A DNA stretch of 64,000 nt. Source: Smittium mucronatum. Lineage: Eukaryota; Kickxellomycota; Harpellomycetes; Harpellales; Legeriomycetaceae. Below, piece after piece: positions 34,280-46,300 of the stretch. Numbering within the stretch: position 1 is the stretch's first letter; the number at the start of each line of letters is the position of its first letter. The notes beneath the pieces are model-generated. The model was not told the DNA's origin, made no database searches, and saw only the letters and a list, made by a program, of their open reading frames with translations. The stretch spans positions 25,971-89,970 of the forward strand of contig LSSL01001024.1 of NCBI GenBank assembly GCA_001953115.1. Direction: 5' to 3'. Made by a program: the position numbers and the translations under genes.

Positions 34280-35390
34280 AAGGGAAATACCCCTAGTTTA
34301 GCTACTACAGCGGTTCCTAAAACAAAACAACCAGATAAAATTAAAAATATTTTCAAAAGCTATGATAATGTCTCAATAATTAAGATGGTAATGGGAATGG
34401 ATCCAATAAAAAAAATCCTATCTTGGAGGAGCACCTTTCAAATTAGTCTATATATTTAAAAATTTTGAGTTGGATATTTTTGATCTAGTTTAAAAAAATC
34501 CCAATCCAACTAGAAGTTATACAAAAGTGTTTTGAGATTGACACACGAATAAAAATTTATATTTCTCAAATTTAAAAATAAGCAAGATAAAATAAAAGCA
34601 AAAGATATTGAAATAATATACTATAAAGAAAGAAAAAAAAATCAAACTCTTAGAAACCAGTTAGTACTTTGAAGAGCATAAATATATAAAAATACCATCG
34701 TATAATGGATTGATTATGTGGGATGTTTCTAAAAAAACATACGAATAATTATCTAAAATTGGTGGAGCTGCTGAAATAACAGTTCTTAATCGCAAATAAG
34801 TTGATTCCTTTCCCTCAAAAGGTATAAAAATATTAATAATGAAAAATTCTAGAAAAAATCGCAAATTAATTGAATATACTTGACGTACAAGTATTATTAC
34901 TATAGGAAAAAACACCCCCTGTATTCAATTATTTCAAAAAATATAACCACAGGAAATATCAATGCGATAAACTCAAAAAAAAAACAGGTAAAAAAACAAA
35001 AATTAAAATTAACCAAACCAAATCAAAAAATCAAAAAAAATAATCAATAGGATAACCAAAAAGTAGAAAACTCGAATAAAAGTAAAAGCAAAGTAGAAGA
35101 TAAAATAGCCAATGCGCTAGATTTAGAAAATTTTAACTTTGATAATTCAACCTCTGCCAATAAATCAGGCCTAAACGCAAAAAAATTCCCAGTTAAAAAA
35201 ATATAAATAAATAAAAAAACCCCCACCGAAGCTTTTTTGTGGAAAGTTTAATAGAAGAAAGAATCCTAGTCGGGAGTTCTATTTTTATTTGATTCAAAAG
35301 CTGCTATTTAAATTAAAAAAAGTCAGTGTTATTAGGAAAACCTTGAGAGAAGTAGAAAAACTGTAAAATTAAATAATAATAATAATAATA
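34280..35390 (+). pseudogene. LINE-1 ORF1 (gag-like)
   Basis: Plus-strand pieces include TKQPDKIKNIFKSYDNVSII, IKIPSYNGLIMWDVSKKTYE and KGIKILIMKNSRKN, separated by stops and shifts. Position before the endonuclease and a basic, Lys-rich character fit ORF1 RNA-binding proteins of this LINE group. No zinc knuckle is clearly visible in this copy. An (AAT)n run lies at the end, about 35370-35397. Confidence 0.45.
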
Positions 35391-35397
35391 ATAATAA
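35370..35397. repeat. (AAT)n microsatellite
   Basis: Run of about nine AAT units inside LINE-1. Confidence 0.85.
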
Positions 35398-35734
35398 ATG
35401 ACTTTGTTAAAGAATTATATAAAATAACCAGGACTACCATATGAAGGTCAAAAAAATATCAAAAATCCTGAAATAATAGTAGAAAATAGCGTAACCAGAG
35501 ATAATAATGTTATGATAAATTATATATAAAAAAAAGTCCCTGTAAAAGATATAGATAGGTTAAAAGAGTCCCAAAACCCAAAAATTATCTTAAAAAAAGA
35601 TCAAATGAAAATTTGAAGAGCTGAAAAAAAACTGATAACAAAAAATCGTGCTGATATAGCAATCGATAAATAATTACATCCTACCTCAAATCCTACCACA
35701 AAATAACCTTAATCATGAAGATAAAAAAAGGGAC

Positions 35735-38200
35735 AAATATAACGAAATTTAATGTCAAAGAAATTTCCGAAAATAAAAAAAAGGGAGAATATTTGCCTAT
35801 TATAAAAAAATAACAAAATATGACATAATATTTTTACACAAAATTAATATTTAAGGTTCCGATAGATATTTCTGGTCCAACTTTTGTAAAGGAAAGTCAT
35901 CATTTAAAAAGTATTTTGCAACAATTTTTAATACTAAATGCTACAAAATCAATACATAATTCAGCATTTTTTGAAGGAAGGATCAACATAACAATTGAAA
36001 CTCCAAATAGGAAAAAAAACGAAAATAGTTAACATGTATTTACCCAATAAAAAGAAAGATAGAAGAATATTATTGGAATTCGTTAATTAAAAACTCATTC
36101 CAAGTTATAAAAAAGATTAAGACACCATTATAATCGGAGATATGAAAATGGTAGAAAACAAAGCACAAGAAGATACCATCCAAAAATATCTAAAAACTAC
36201 GAATGAGAAAAAATAAAAAATATTAATGGATAATTTTAATCTAAAAAATCTAATAAGCTAGATAGAAAATGGAATTAACATCTATATTTGGGAATAATAT
36301 TCTTATAGATAAAAATCGAGAATTGATTTCATTTTATTGGAGGCGAGCTCCATCAATAGATGCTCAATTAGAGAAATTGAATCTACAAAATTCTATGATA
36401 ATAAATCTATCACTTTCAAAATACTTAATTGTCCGAATAATAACTAAAATAACACAAAAATTTGGAAACTAAATTCAAACCTTTTAGCGAATGAAAAATA
36501 GCCAATAAAACCACTACTGTCTTAAATGTAAAATGTGAATTTTTAAGCTAATGGAAAAAAAATAAAAAATGGGTGCGAAAAAATTTATATAAGTGCTATA
36601 AAAATTTATTCAAAAAATAAAACGATCGATTAATTAAAAAAACAAATAAAATTTAACAAGAATTAATAAAGAAAAAAAAATAGCTAGGGTGCTATTGGGT
36701 TACAAAATACTGAGATAAAATCCAATGAAAATGAATTAATAAGGATTAAAAAGAAAAGATTGTGCGCAATGGTTATAAGATCTAGCTCCAAATGGTCAGA
36801 GAAAAATGAGAGATCAAATAGATTTCTTTTTCTCAAATAAAGATAAAATAAAAAAGGCTTTGATCAACTATTGGGTGAGAACGGAGAAATGAAATAAGAA
36901 AAAGATAAAATCAAGGCTATTTTCCATAAATTATACAAAAAACTAACTACAAATGGGGAAATATTCAGTCGTAGCTAATCCTTTTTAACACTAATATTAA
37001 AAAAATAATTACAAAAATGGATTCAATGCAGCTAGAAAAAGATATTAATGAAAATGAGATACTAAAGTCAATTCTAAAATCCCCGTGTAAAAAATCTCTG
37101 GAACCAGGTGTGCTAACCCATAAGCTCTATAAAAAGTTTAGTGAAATAATAACCAAAAATTTAAAGAGAATTTTTTAATAACGCACCTTAAATGAAAAAA
37201 CCGAATGATATCAATCTCGGTTCTCTAATTTTTTTAATACCGAAAAAAGATGATACTAAAAATCTTAAAAACTAAAGGCCAATTAACCTATCTAATATAA
37301 ACGAAAAGATTCGCACCGAAATCGTATCAATTAGAATAAAAAATACAATTGGACACATAATAAATGAGAACCAATCAGGTTTTATTAAAAAAGGTGATTA
37401 TTTGATAACTTCCTAGCAAAAAATTTCCTTATTGAAAGCAATAAAAAAAACCCCTGGAATACCAATGGATATCTAATAACGCTTGAAGTGAAAAAATAAT
37501 ACGATAGAGTTGATTGGGTGTATCAATTTAAATTTCTAGAAATTTAAATTTATCCAAACTTTTATAAAAAAGACAAAACGCCTTTAAATCATTCCAAAAA
37601 CTGCAAAAATAATTAATAGTGAAATAACCTTAAAATTTTTGTAAAACAGGGACTTAGAAAAGCATATCCTTTCACCCCTCTATTATAAAATATGATATTA
37701 GATCCTCTTCTGATTTTAATATAAATAATAAATAAAAGCATATCAACAGCCAATACAAATTCCAAATGCTTAGCATATGTAGATGATTTTTAAATAGGGA
37801 TTATTTACAGAGATGGAAAAATATTAGTGAAAAAGACGCTAAAACCCATTCTTTAGCAACAAATGCTAAAATAAAAGACGTAAAATCGACATGAATTAAA
37901 ATGGGAGCCCCAAAAGATAATTTTATAAATAATAAACGTGTATAATATGAATATCTATGAATTTTATTTCACTTCACCGTAATGGCAGTTCAAGAAAACC
38001 AAGAGAACATACACAGTGAAATTTTGAGTAAAATGTCCAGTTGTAAAAAAAAATCATAAAGTGAAAGATTTTATCGGAAAACACATTTTTTCTTTCAAAT
38101 CTATGGTATAGCACCTAATTATCATCATTCGATAAAGAAACCATAACTAAAGCCAAAAAAATTATAAAAGAATTTATTTGTAACAATAAAAAAAGGGTTA
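35735..38200 (+). pseudogene. LINE-1 ORF2, endonuclease and RT part
   Basis: The endonuclease start NITKFNVKEISENKKKGEYL is followed by TKYDIIFLHKINI. MYLPNKKKDRRILLEFVN and DTIIIGDMKMVENKAQED (APE GDxN-like block) are clear near 36040-36160, and SRIDFILLEASSI near 36310-36350. The RT palm begins near 37230, with GYLITLEVKK then YDRVDWVYQF (motif A region), FVKQGLRKAYPFTPLL (motif B) and LAYVDDF then IGII (motif C, Asp-Asp intact) near 37765-37800. Many stops and shifts. The gene is cut at about 38210. Confidence 0.72.
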
Positions 38201-38439
38201 GCTAATAAACTTCGACCAATTTAAGTCACATTCCACTATATTATGTACATTTCAAATCTATAAACAAAATTCGACTTAAATAGTAAAATTCGACCATATT
38301 AAATCATTTTCGACTAATTTTGGATATCTTCTCTTCAAAATCCTTAAAAATTTTATGTAACTTTCGACTAATCTTAAAAGAGATAAATAAAAAATACAGG
38401 GGTCAACTCTAAAATTTTCATTTGATTGTTTTTTCTAAA

Positions 38440-38525
38440 TCAATTTAGATACTTTTTTTTTATCACGGAGTTTTATTGTAAGACAATGTCATTAAAAACT
38501 ATACTAAAAAATATGAAAAAAAGAA
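38440..38525 (-). repeat. Segment resembling the tail of family U
   Basis: TATCACGGAGTTTTATTGTA then GTCATTAAAAACTATACT and AATATGAAAAAAA match 20090-20150 closely in the same orientation. Only this AT-rich tail is shared here. Confidence 0.55.
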
Positions 38526-38688
38526 AAATGCGTGTAGTAAATAAATAAAAATAAAAATACAATTTAAATAAATTATTATAATTTTAAGTTGGTATAAAGC
38601 CCAATTATATGATTAATGAAAAATATAACCTATTATTTGAATCTTCAGTTTTAACAAAAGAAAAACAAATATCCAGTAAAATTAAACT

Positions 38689-38857
38689 TTAACTCTTTCA
38701 GATCCCGAATTTGCGCCTCACTCCCATTATTAAAAATTAGCTATTTCAATTTGCTAGACTTTTTAAGATATCCAATAATCTATAAATATATATTTTTAAT
38801 GGTAGATCGAGTCAAAGATTTATTAAATCTCTGTACTTTTAACTCTGAAAGGGTTAA
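38689..38857 (-). mobile_element. TTAA MITE family A, copy 3 (169 bp)
   Basis: Begins TTAACTCTTTCAGATCCCG and ends CTCTGAAAGGGTTAA. In reverse orientation its end matches copy 1 over about 65 bp. Terminal inverted repeat CCCTTTCAGA with TTAA on both sides. Confidence 0.75.
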
Positions 38858-38925
38858 GTAAATAAAAATAAAGTTTTTAGAATATATTGGCTCTTAAATA
38901 ATGACAAGATAGTTAATATCAACTT

Positions 38926-39095
38926 TTAACCCTTTTAAGGGCCGGGGGTACAAAAATTGCATTAACTTTTGATTCAATGTTTTCATTAAAAAATGATGTT
39001 TTTACATTATTGGATAGATTAAGAAATCTAGAAATTTTATTGGTTAATAAGAACTATTGTGAATGGGCTAAAAATTTGGACAGGGAAAGGGTTAA
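38926..39095 (+). mobile_element. TTAA MITE family A, copy 4 (170 bp)
   Basis: Begins TTAACCCTTTTAAGGGCC and ends CAGGGAAAGGGTTAA. Contains TTCAATGTTTTCATT and ACATTATTGGATA, in the same order as copy 2. The open frame 38977-39198 is generated by it and is not a gene. Confidence 0.7.
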
Positions 39096-39329
39096 AAAAA
39101 CTGTGCTTTTGATAGATTTGGTGAATTTTAGGGATATTTTTTTATTCTTTTATTATGAAAATACGGATAATGAGCAGCTATTGGAAAAAAAATGTTAACT
39201 CATTTTCAAAAAAAAAAAATTAGTCGAAAAACTGCAAAAAAATCTACACTTTTTATTTGAATAAATTCATATATTAGTCGAAAATGATTTAAATGGGCCG
39301 AAAATCATCAATTAAAGTTTAAAATTGCT

Positions 39330-40660
39330 AAAAACGGTGGATTCGAGCTTATAACAATCGGAATTTACTATTTAACCATAAAAATGCCCCAATAAAACTC
39401 GAAAAATTAGAATTGGATAAAAAAACAATTGATTGAACCTATTTAATTTAGAATCTCAATAAAAAACTCTATTCATAAAAATTTATAACAAACTTATAAC
39501 AAATAGAGGCAAACTATGGACCTGATTGGCAATAGAAAACCTCCAATCTCTGCCCAATATTTAATTAAGCGAAGGTACTGCTCCTGATTTACTGATAGGG
39601 AATTCAGAAATAAAAAAATCAATAAATTTTCACCAATCTGGAAGACATTTCAAAAACAGCCAAATATATATATGATATAGATTAATCCAAAATTTAAGAT
39701 TTTACCTATAAAAATATAAAATTACTGGGAAAAAACAACTTAAATAATCAATTAGGTACAAAATTATCAAAAAAGAATTTATCTTGGCTACCTAAAAGTG
39801 GAATAATAAATTTATGAGAATTAATTAATGGATGCAATTTAATATGTAATGATACCTCAGACTACATCTACTCCAATACCATAAACAAAAAACCAATAAT
39901 TTTTACAATTAAAACGCTCAAGAAAAACAATCGATTTAATGAAAATCTCATGAAAACCCTTATAATACCAGAAAATATATAAATGATTAAAGATAAAACA
40001 ATATATAAAAACAATAGATAAAAAATAAGGGAGATAGTAGACACAATATCTATAAAAGTGCTACTAAGCGAACCAATATGGAAATTTATTTGAAAATAAT
40101 GAACTAATGGGCCAATATTCGATTAGATAAGTATGCATATAATCAACCTAGATCTCAAAATAACAAGCCACATATACCCATTGTTCTAAAATGGATTAAT
40201 AAAAGGCGAAAAAATTAGGATGTGTAACAAGAGTATATTTAACAGATAAAAAGAATGAAAAGTATGTAAAATAAGAAAATAAAACATCCAACATATCTAA
40301 TTTGTCTGCAGAATGATTAAAAAAATATGGAATCTTATATATCACTTTATTTTAAAAAATTCAATAATATAATCATGAAAATCCAATATAGTTACTAATG
40401 AGGCTATATATGATTTTTTGGCACCAATGAAAACCAAATTTCCAAATATAGAAATACTACATGGCCTAAAATTTTGATAAATTTTTAGATCAAGAATCGA
40501 ATCAACTCTATCTAGCAATAAAATATCAACTGAAAGAATATTTATTGGATGGAAAAAATGCCTGATAAAAAAATTATCAATAACTAAAAAAACACGAGAA
40601 AAATAAGAACTTGAACTGTAATAAAGACATCATGGTTCTCCATAGAAACAGGAGGGAAAA
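39330..40660 (+). pseudogene. LINE-1 ORF2, C-terminal part
   Basis: Resumes with GGFEL and ITIGIYYL, equivalent to GLGLINIETQ of the second LINE. Near 40220-40320 the sequence corresponds to the Cys/His finger region of the other copy (VCRMIKKIW and neighbouring Cys). FPNIEILHGLKF follows. Heavily stopped. The 3' end lies near 40700, where a T-rich stretch starts. Confidence 0.55.
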
Positions 40661-41025
40661 AATAATTTTGATAATTTTTAACAAATCATGACACCCCATC
40701 TCTTTTCGATTTTTTTTTTTCAATTTATCCATTGTATAATACTAATAATCAAATAAAATAACAAAAAAAAGACTTTCTGAGTATGTAGTATATATATCCA
40801 TTTGCATATATATTTTTTTTATCAAAAAATAATAATTTATCATTCATGAAATTTTTCAATAAATTTTTTTTGAATAAAAGTCTAAAATTTGAAAGCAAAC
40901 AAAAAAAAATAATGTAAGACGATCGTTCAAACGACTAAGTCCAACTAGACCCACTCAAGAGTTGTTCGACGATCGCTAGAGATAGAACAAAACATCTAGA
41001 TAAAAAAATATCGAATTTATCTTAG

Positions 41026-41844
41026 GAGGTACACGTTTCAAAAGTTTATACCGACATCATTGATGGAAATGGTTACAGGAGGAGGACCGCAAAAAAAATC
41101 ATAACAATGGAAGGAATCCCTTTCAATTTGGGGTGTCGCCTAAAAAACATCGAGGGGGTACTAGAAGAAATATGTATTTGTATAATAATTAAAATCCCCA
41201 AAATCCAAATATATTACGAAATAGACACCAAAAAAATGATTCTTTTTCTTAAATTAAAAAATTGAAATGTTAAAAATGAAGCAAAAAAAATAAAAATAGT
41301 ACACAAAAACGAAAAAATAGGATTGCTGGAAACAGAAAATTATAATGAAAATTATAACATAACGATACCGTCTTACAATAGTCTCAAAACTTAGTATGTA
41401 GCACCCGTGGCATACGGGGAGCTTTCAAAGGTTGAAGAAGTGCTAGATATCACAGCTTTAAAACACGAAAGGCTAAAAATATATACATCAAATAGTATCA
41501 GAATATTATTCAAGCTAAAATCAGGAGAGACAATTCCAAACTTCCTAAACATATTGGAAATTAACTTCCTCCTATTATGGAGTGGATCTCTTCTAGTGCG
41601 CACATACTGTAAAGAGGAGTGCCATTGGAAACAAAACCTTGAAGACATGTGTAAAAAAATATCACAAAATACAAAAAAATCGAAAAAAGAAAAAACACTC
41701 AAAAAATTGAAGGGAGAATTTATTTGGAGAAAAGAACCAAAAAATAAATCCACAGCCAAAGCAGGAAATTTGAATTACTTTTTAAAAAAATGTGTAAATA
41801 TCGAAAGAATATATACCATGAAAAAATCGCCAATGAACCCCTAA
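41026..41844 (+). pseudogene. LINE-2 ORF1 (gag-like, zinc knuckle)
   Basis: One frame holds from 41026 to the TAA at 41842-41844, with in-frame stops only near 41262 and 41393. It starts VYTDIIDGNGYRRRTAKKII then TMEGIPFNLGCRLKNIEGVL, an RRM-like nucleic-acid-binding start typical of L1/Tad ORF1. It goes on through VAPVAYGELSKVEEVLDI to RTYCKEECHWKQNLEDMC, a single degenerate CCHC-type knuckle. The tail is Lys-rich (KKISQNTKKSKKEKTLKKL). Expected role: binding the LINE RNA in the RNP. No ATG opens the present frame, so the start is lost or upstream. Confidence 0.68.
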
Positions 41845-42475
41845 TTAAGATGAATTTTAGAGCTGAAAGGTATCATGGAGATAAAGTATACCATGACATA
41901 TTGCTGTCAATAAAGAAATACATTAATTATATATATCTCTAAATAATAACGGAGTAACAGCTCAAGGGGCAACGGAAACAAAAAAAAATAACTGATAAAA
42001 ACGAAAATGACAAAATATATATTTCGAAATTATGAATAATCGGAAACTAGAATGAGATAGAATCTGAAAATGAACCCTGAACAAATAGTTTTCATGTCTA
42101 AAAAGAATCCTCTTCAAGAAAAGCAAATATAGGGTAGGCCTTAATGAAAGAGGAAAGTCAAAATACGCAAGTTCTCAACGCTAGAACAAAAACTGAAAAA
42201 AAAAACAAAATAAACATCAATAATAACAAAAACAAGCAAAAACAAGGAATAATAAGAAATAATATGCAAATAAAATTAAAAAATTGATTATTCAAAGGTC
42301 ACTTACATGTTTTTCACCTCTTATATAAAAAAAGAGAGAGATGTACCCTCCACATATATACAGAGGTCAACCTAGACAGCCCTAAATGCTTGATAGATAT
42401 TATGTAAGTGATCTAATTCCAAATATGTTAGAAATTTTCATCAAATTTTGGTAAAGAAGAATTAAAGATTTACTA

Positions 42476-45400
42476 ATGGAAGAAAAAGAAATCATAAAAA
42501 TAGCCAGATTTAATTTCAAAGGAATATTTGACAAAAAAAATGGGAGAGTTTTCACCTATCTGAAAAAATTCCAAAATCAGACACTTTCTGTCCACAGGAA
42601 ACAAATATTAAAGAAAAGGATAAAAATTTTTGCTCGAAATATTGGTGAACAAAGTCATATGAAGGAAACTTGCGGCCACTATAATAAATGAAGAAAATAT
42701 GAAAATGTGATTGTTTTTTTTTATTTGGAGGGATAATATCTATACTATCCATCAGGCGAATAAAAATTAGCATCATAAAAATAATAATTTTATATTTGCC
42801 GAATGGGAAAGAGACAGAAATTTTTTTTTTTGATTTCTGAATTGATACCTAATGAAAAATAAGAGTCACCAATAAAATCTGATATTATTGGAAATTTTCA
42901 ACATTTTAGAGAATGAAACCAGAGACAGGTATCCTCCAAAAAACAAAAAATAAAAGCTTGGGACAGAATTTCCGAGATAATGATGAACCACGACATAATA
43001 AATCTATCTATTTCACTAAAACCCAGTGAAAAATCATAAAAATCGAGTAAATACTCCGGAAGTCACAAATCTAGAATAGAACACATTATAATACCCAATA
43101 ATCCTCTATAAAAATTTTCGATGTCAATCATTGGAGAAATGGGCATACCCAATAGACACATTTCTGTATCTATTAACTATAGGAAAATAGGAGGGATAAA
43201 AGGAAAAAAAGAAAATTTGAAGCTTTATGTGAAACATCTAGAAATTGAATACCTAAAAAATAAAAATTTCCATGGGGCTGGATCGTTAGAAAAGAACATA
43301 TATAATTTGGTAAACCTTAAAAGATATTGTAAAAAAATCTTGATATCTCATTCAAACAGAAACCCTACCGAAGATATAATTAAAAATCTAAAAATAAATA
43401 ATAGGCTATACAATATATTTTTAAACGAGGATAATAACAACTAGAAATCACGCCAGAAATATTAATATTAAATTCAAAATAACAATAGCCGAACTAAAAA
43501 ATTGATCAGCGAAAAATTAGATGGCACCATTGTTATTTCGAGAAAAAATTTAAAAGAAAGAAACTAGAAGTCCAACAAATAACTTTTTAAACTCCTAAAA
43601 AGTAGGGAAAAGCACAACTTTATTGGAGCTCTGGTAGAAAAAAAAAGGGACACTAAAAACATAGACCAAACAAATAGAAAAAATAGTCAGAGAATTTTAT
43701 AAAAAACCATTCGGTAAAGAAAATACTTGAAAATGAGAAAATCAAAATTTTTATCCTACATACAAAAAAAAATAAATCCACTGGAAAAAGAACTATTTTA
43801 TGGGTAAATCCTCATGATAGAAATATAAGATACGATAAATTAATCCCCAATAATAAAATCTCATTGTCAGACAGCCTGAATTTTGAATTCTAGAATCAGA
43901 ATAGGGCCGAAATTTCAAAATTTCTATTGGAGATTTATAATGACGCTGAATAGATGAGAGAATGGAAAATATTTTTTTTGGGGAGAGGGGGGGCTCTATA
44001 TTAACTCTGATTAAAAAAAGGAGATGCTAAATACCTTAAGAACTATATCTCAATCGCGCTATCCAAAGCTGAAGAAAAAATATACACAAAAATACTTTCA
44101 AAGAGGCTTCAAAAAATCCTCGGAAACATTGTATTCCCCAATCAATCGGGTTTTATAAAAAAAAAGAATATTTGAAAAAATATTGGCCTCAAGCTTTTTT
44201 AAAGAAAACAGAAAAGTGGGGCCATAAAAAACCAAAGGCTATCCACTAATGCTAGATCAAGAAAAAGCATATGACAGATTATATTTGAAATATCTGTTCA
44301 TCCGCTTAAGGGAATTTGTGGTGGATGAAATTTTTGTTAATAGGTTAGTAAACACATATCACGAATCAAAAACTAGAATGAAGTTAAATGGCTTCCAAAA
44401 AAATCCAATAAATATAAGACAGGGAGATCAACTATCTCCACTATTATACAACGTAATAATTGAGTCCCTGCGAATATGCCTAAAAAAGGAGCTTAGAGGA
44501 ATATATATATAGGGGATAACAGATTTAGCTTATTGAAATATGAGGACGACTTACTGATTGGAATCACAGGAAACGAGGAAAATGTGATAATAAAAAAACC
44601 CTCAAAAACTATTCGCTAGCATCTAAAGTCGAGATAAATGAAAATAAAACAATATGAATTAAAGTAGAAAATTTAAAAAATCCACCCAGTAATATTAAAG
44701 TAATAGACCCTAAAATTACTTTCAAATACTCGGGAATAAAGTTCGACTAAAAAGGAATAAACACGGTGAAGTTGCAAAATATATTAGATAAAAAGATATT
44801 CAAGAAAATAGAAAGCCTAAAAAAGAGAAACCTATCTGTAAAAGGAAAAGTCCTAGTTCCAAAAACTATCATCTTCTCAGAACTATGCTACTCAGCTCAT
44901 GTAACACCTTTCGAAAAATTATTTTTCGAAAAGATCAAAAAAAGGATAATCAGATATATATATTCTGATAAAAACACATTGGTGGAGATCTCATCTTTGG
45001 AACTGAGATTAAAACTCGAGGGACTGGGGCTGATTAATATAGAGACCCAATAAACAACTCTAAATATGAAGTGGAGGAAAAGCTCATTCAACATCGACCA
45101 CTCTCTTTGGAATTATTATGCTATGTATAACACCCAATCAATATAAAGAAAACACTATGGAAGTGAAAAAATCTTAGCCATAATTATACTGAAAAAATTC
45201 CCACCAATCTGGAAGAAAGCCATAAAATACCTCAGAAAAATACTTCAAATTGATATAAGTGACATAAGAAACTGGGAATTTGAGACGTAAAATCAATTTT
45301 AATTGGATATTTAAACAATATAATCAACTTGAACTCACACAGAGGATATTTATCCCTTAGAAAAAAATATTAACAATCGAGAAATATTTATGAGAGAATG

Positions 45401-46200
45401 TACCATAATATTTGAAGATCTGTTCAACTATATATTCACAATAAAAGAAATTGAAAGGCCAATTGCTTTATCAGTAGATGTGGATAAAGGGAAAAAATGG
45501 TTCAACTAATCTTATAAAGAAGAATAGTCTTTCCCAAAAAAGAATTTGAAAATATCCGGAGAAAAATTTAAAAACTTCACCAATCAAAGCATAAAAAATA
45601 ATCTAGAAAAAATAAGTGGACACGAAAAATGCATAATCCCTAAATCGGATAAGCTGGGGAGAATATCAAGCAGAGAACCAAATTTATATTGGCTTAAAAT
45701 ATATGGAATGAGAATTGAACCAAAAATAAAAAGTCACCTATGGCTCTTTTTTTACAATGAAATTATCACTCTAGAAAGGGTGCAAATTTGGAATAAAGGA
45801 ATTTTTGACGAATCACAGAGATGTAAAGCATGTAATATAAAAATGCAGAATATTCCCCACATATGCTTTGGATGCAAGAGAATCAAAGAATTCTGTAAAA
45901 TTATTTATCACTTTATAGAAACCCATAGTCAAAACCCCAATGAAAGGATTGGAAGGGTCAATCTGGATGTCTTTTTTGAATTCATGAAACCAGTAGATTA
46001 TCTATTCCCAAGCTCGCAAATACAATACGCTAACGCAATGTAGAACATCAGTAGAGCAAGTACAGAAGCCAATCTATCAAAAAAATCATTCAAGCATCTG
46101 TTATTTTCTCCAATTGGGTCAACAAATTGAAACCCACAATAAAAAATGATTGTATCTATGCCAATAAAATGGAATAATGGACAAGGATCAAAAATAACTG
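42476..46200 (+). pseudogene. LINE-2 ORF2: endonuclease, RT, Cys/His finger
   Basis: ATG at 42476 opens MEEKEIIKIARFNFKGIFDK, the start of an APE-type endonuclease. QETNIKEKDKNF and YLPNGKETEIFF follow in other frames. The RT is clear: LKNYISIALSKAEEKIYTKI, then NQSGFIKKKNI, then LMLDQEKAYDRLYLKYLFIR (motif A) at 44246-44305. NIRQGDQLSPLLYNVIIESL (motif B) lies at about 44407-44470, and KYEDDLLIG (motif C) near 44535-44562, where the usual Ala is Glu but both Asp remain. ERLxRxLGGxGL-like thumb text and GLGLINIETQ follow. The C-terminus has CKACNIKMQNIPHICFGC, a CCHC finger, at 45823-45876. Several frameshifts and stops, though some frames are open for 95 to 165 codons. Confidence 0.83.
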
Positions 46201-46300
46201 GTTATAGTTCGACCCGGGGGGGGGTATCAGATTTGCTCATTAACATAACACGTCTCCGTACAGTCATATCCGCCCTTTTACACACCATACTTAATTTAAA

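Larger units (their letters stand above)
38211..39325. mobile_element. TIR element inserted in LINE-1, with nested MITEs
   Basis: Left arm CATATTAAATCATTTTCGAC then TAAT (about 38295-38318) pairs with ATTAGTCG then AAAATGATTTAAATGGGCCG (39273-39300). Several TTCGAC copies lie near each end (38211, 38269, 38287, 38308, 38366 and, inverted, 39222, 39276, 39297). LINE-1 coding sequence stops before it and resumes after it (GGFEL near 39336). It holds a stretch resembling the tail of family U (38440-38525) and two TTAA MITEs. No transposase is present, so it would be non-autonomous. Its exact ends and target duplication are not resolved. Confidence 0.55.
34280..40700 (+). mobile_element. Non-LTR retrotransposon LINE-1 (decayed, interrupted)
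   Basis: Two-ORF LINE of the Tad/L1-like fungal type, identified by an ORF1 followed by endonuclease, reverse transcriptase and a terminal Cys/His finger. Its ORF2 is split by a TIR element at 38211-39325. It is a homologue of the LINE at 40917-46300 (both ORF2s begin with the FNVKxI/FNFKGI endonuclease start) and more degraded. The 5' boundary is uncertain; the C-rich, G-poor tract upstream (32.7-33.6 kb) might belong to it. Confidence 0.75.
40917..46300 (+). mobile_element. Non-LTR retrotransposon LINE-2 (nearly full length)
   Basis: Complete order of a Tad/L1-like fungal LINE: 5' leader with GACGATCG palindromes (40919-40980), ORF1 with a Cys/His knuckle, then ORF2 with endonuclease, RT and a terminal finger. 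It is less decayed than LINE-1 and has long open stretches. The 3' part includes a run of nine G (46216-46224) in a GC-richer segment before AT-rich DNA resumes. No target duplication was identified. Confidence 0.82.

Noticed and set aside
38977..39198. Open frame of 73 codons
   Set aside because: Lies across a TTAA MITE copy and its right border. The same DNA in sister copies is not open.
41391..41759. Open frame of 122 codons on the minus strand
   Set aside because: Antisense shadow of LINE-2 ORF1, which carries the zinc knuckle and Lys-rich tail on the plus strand.
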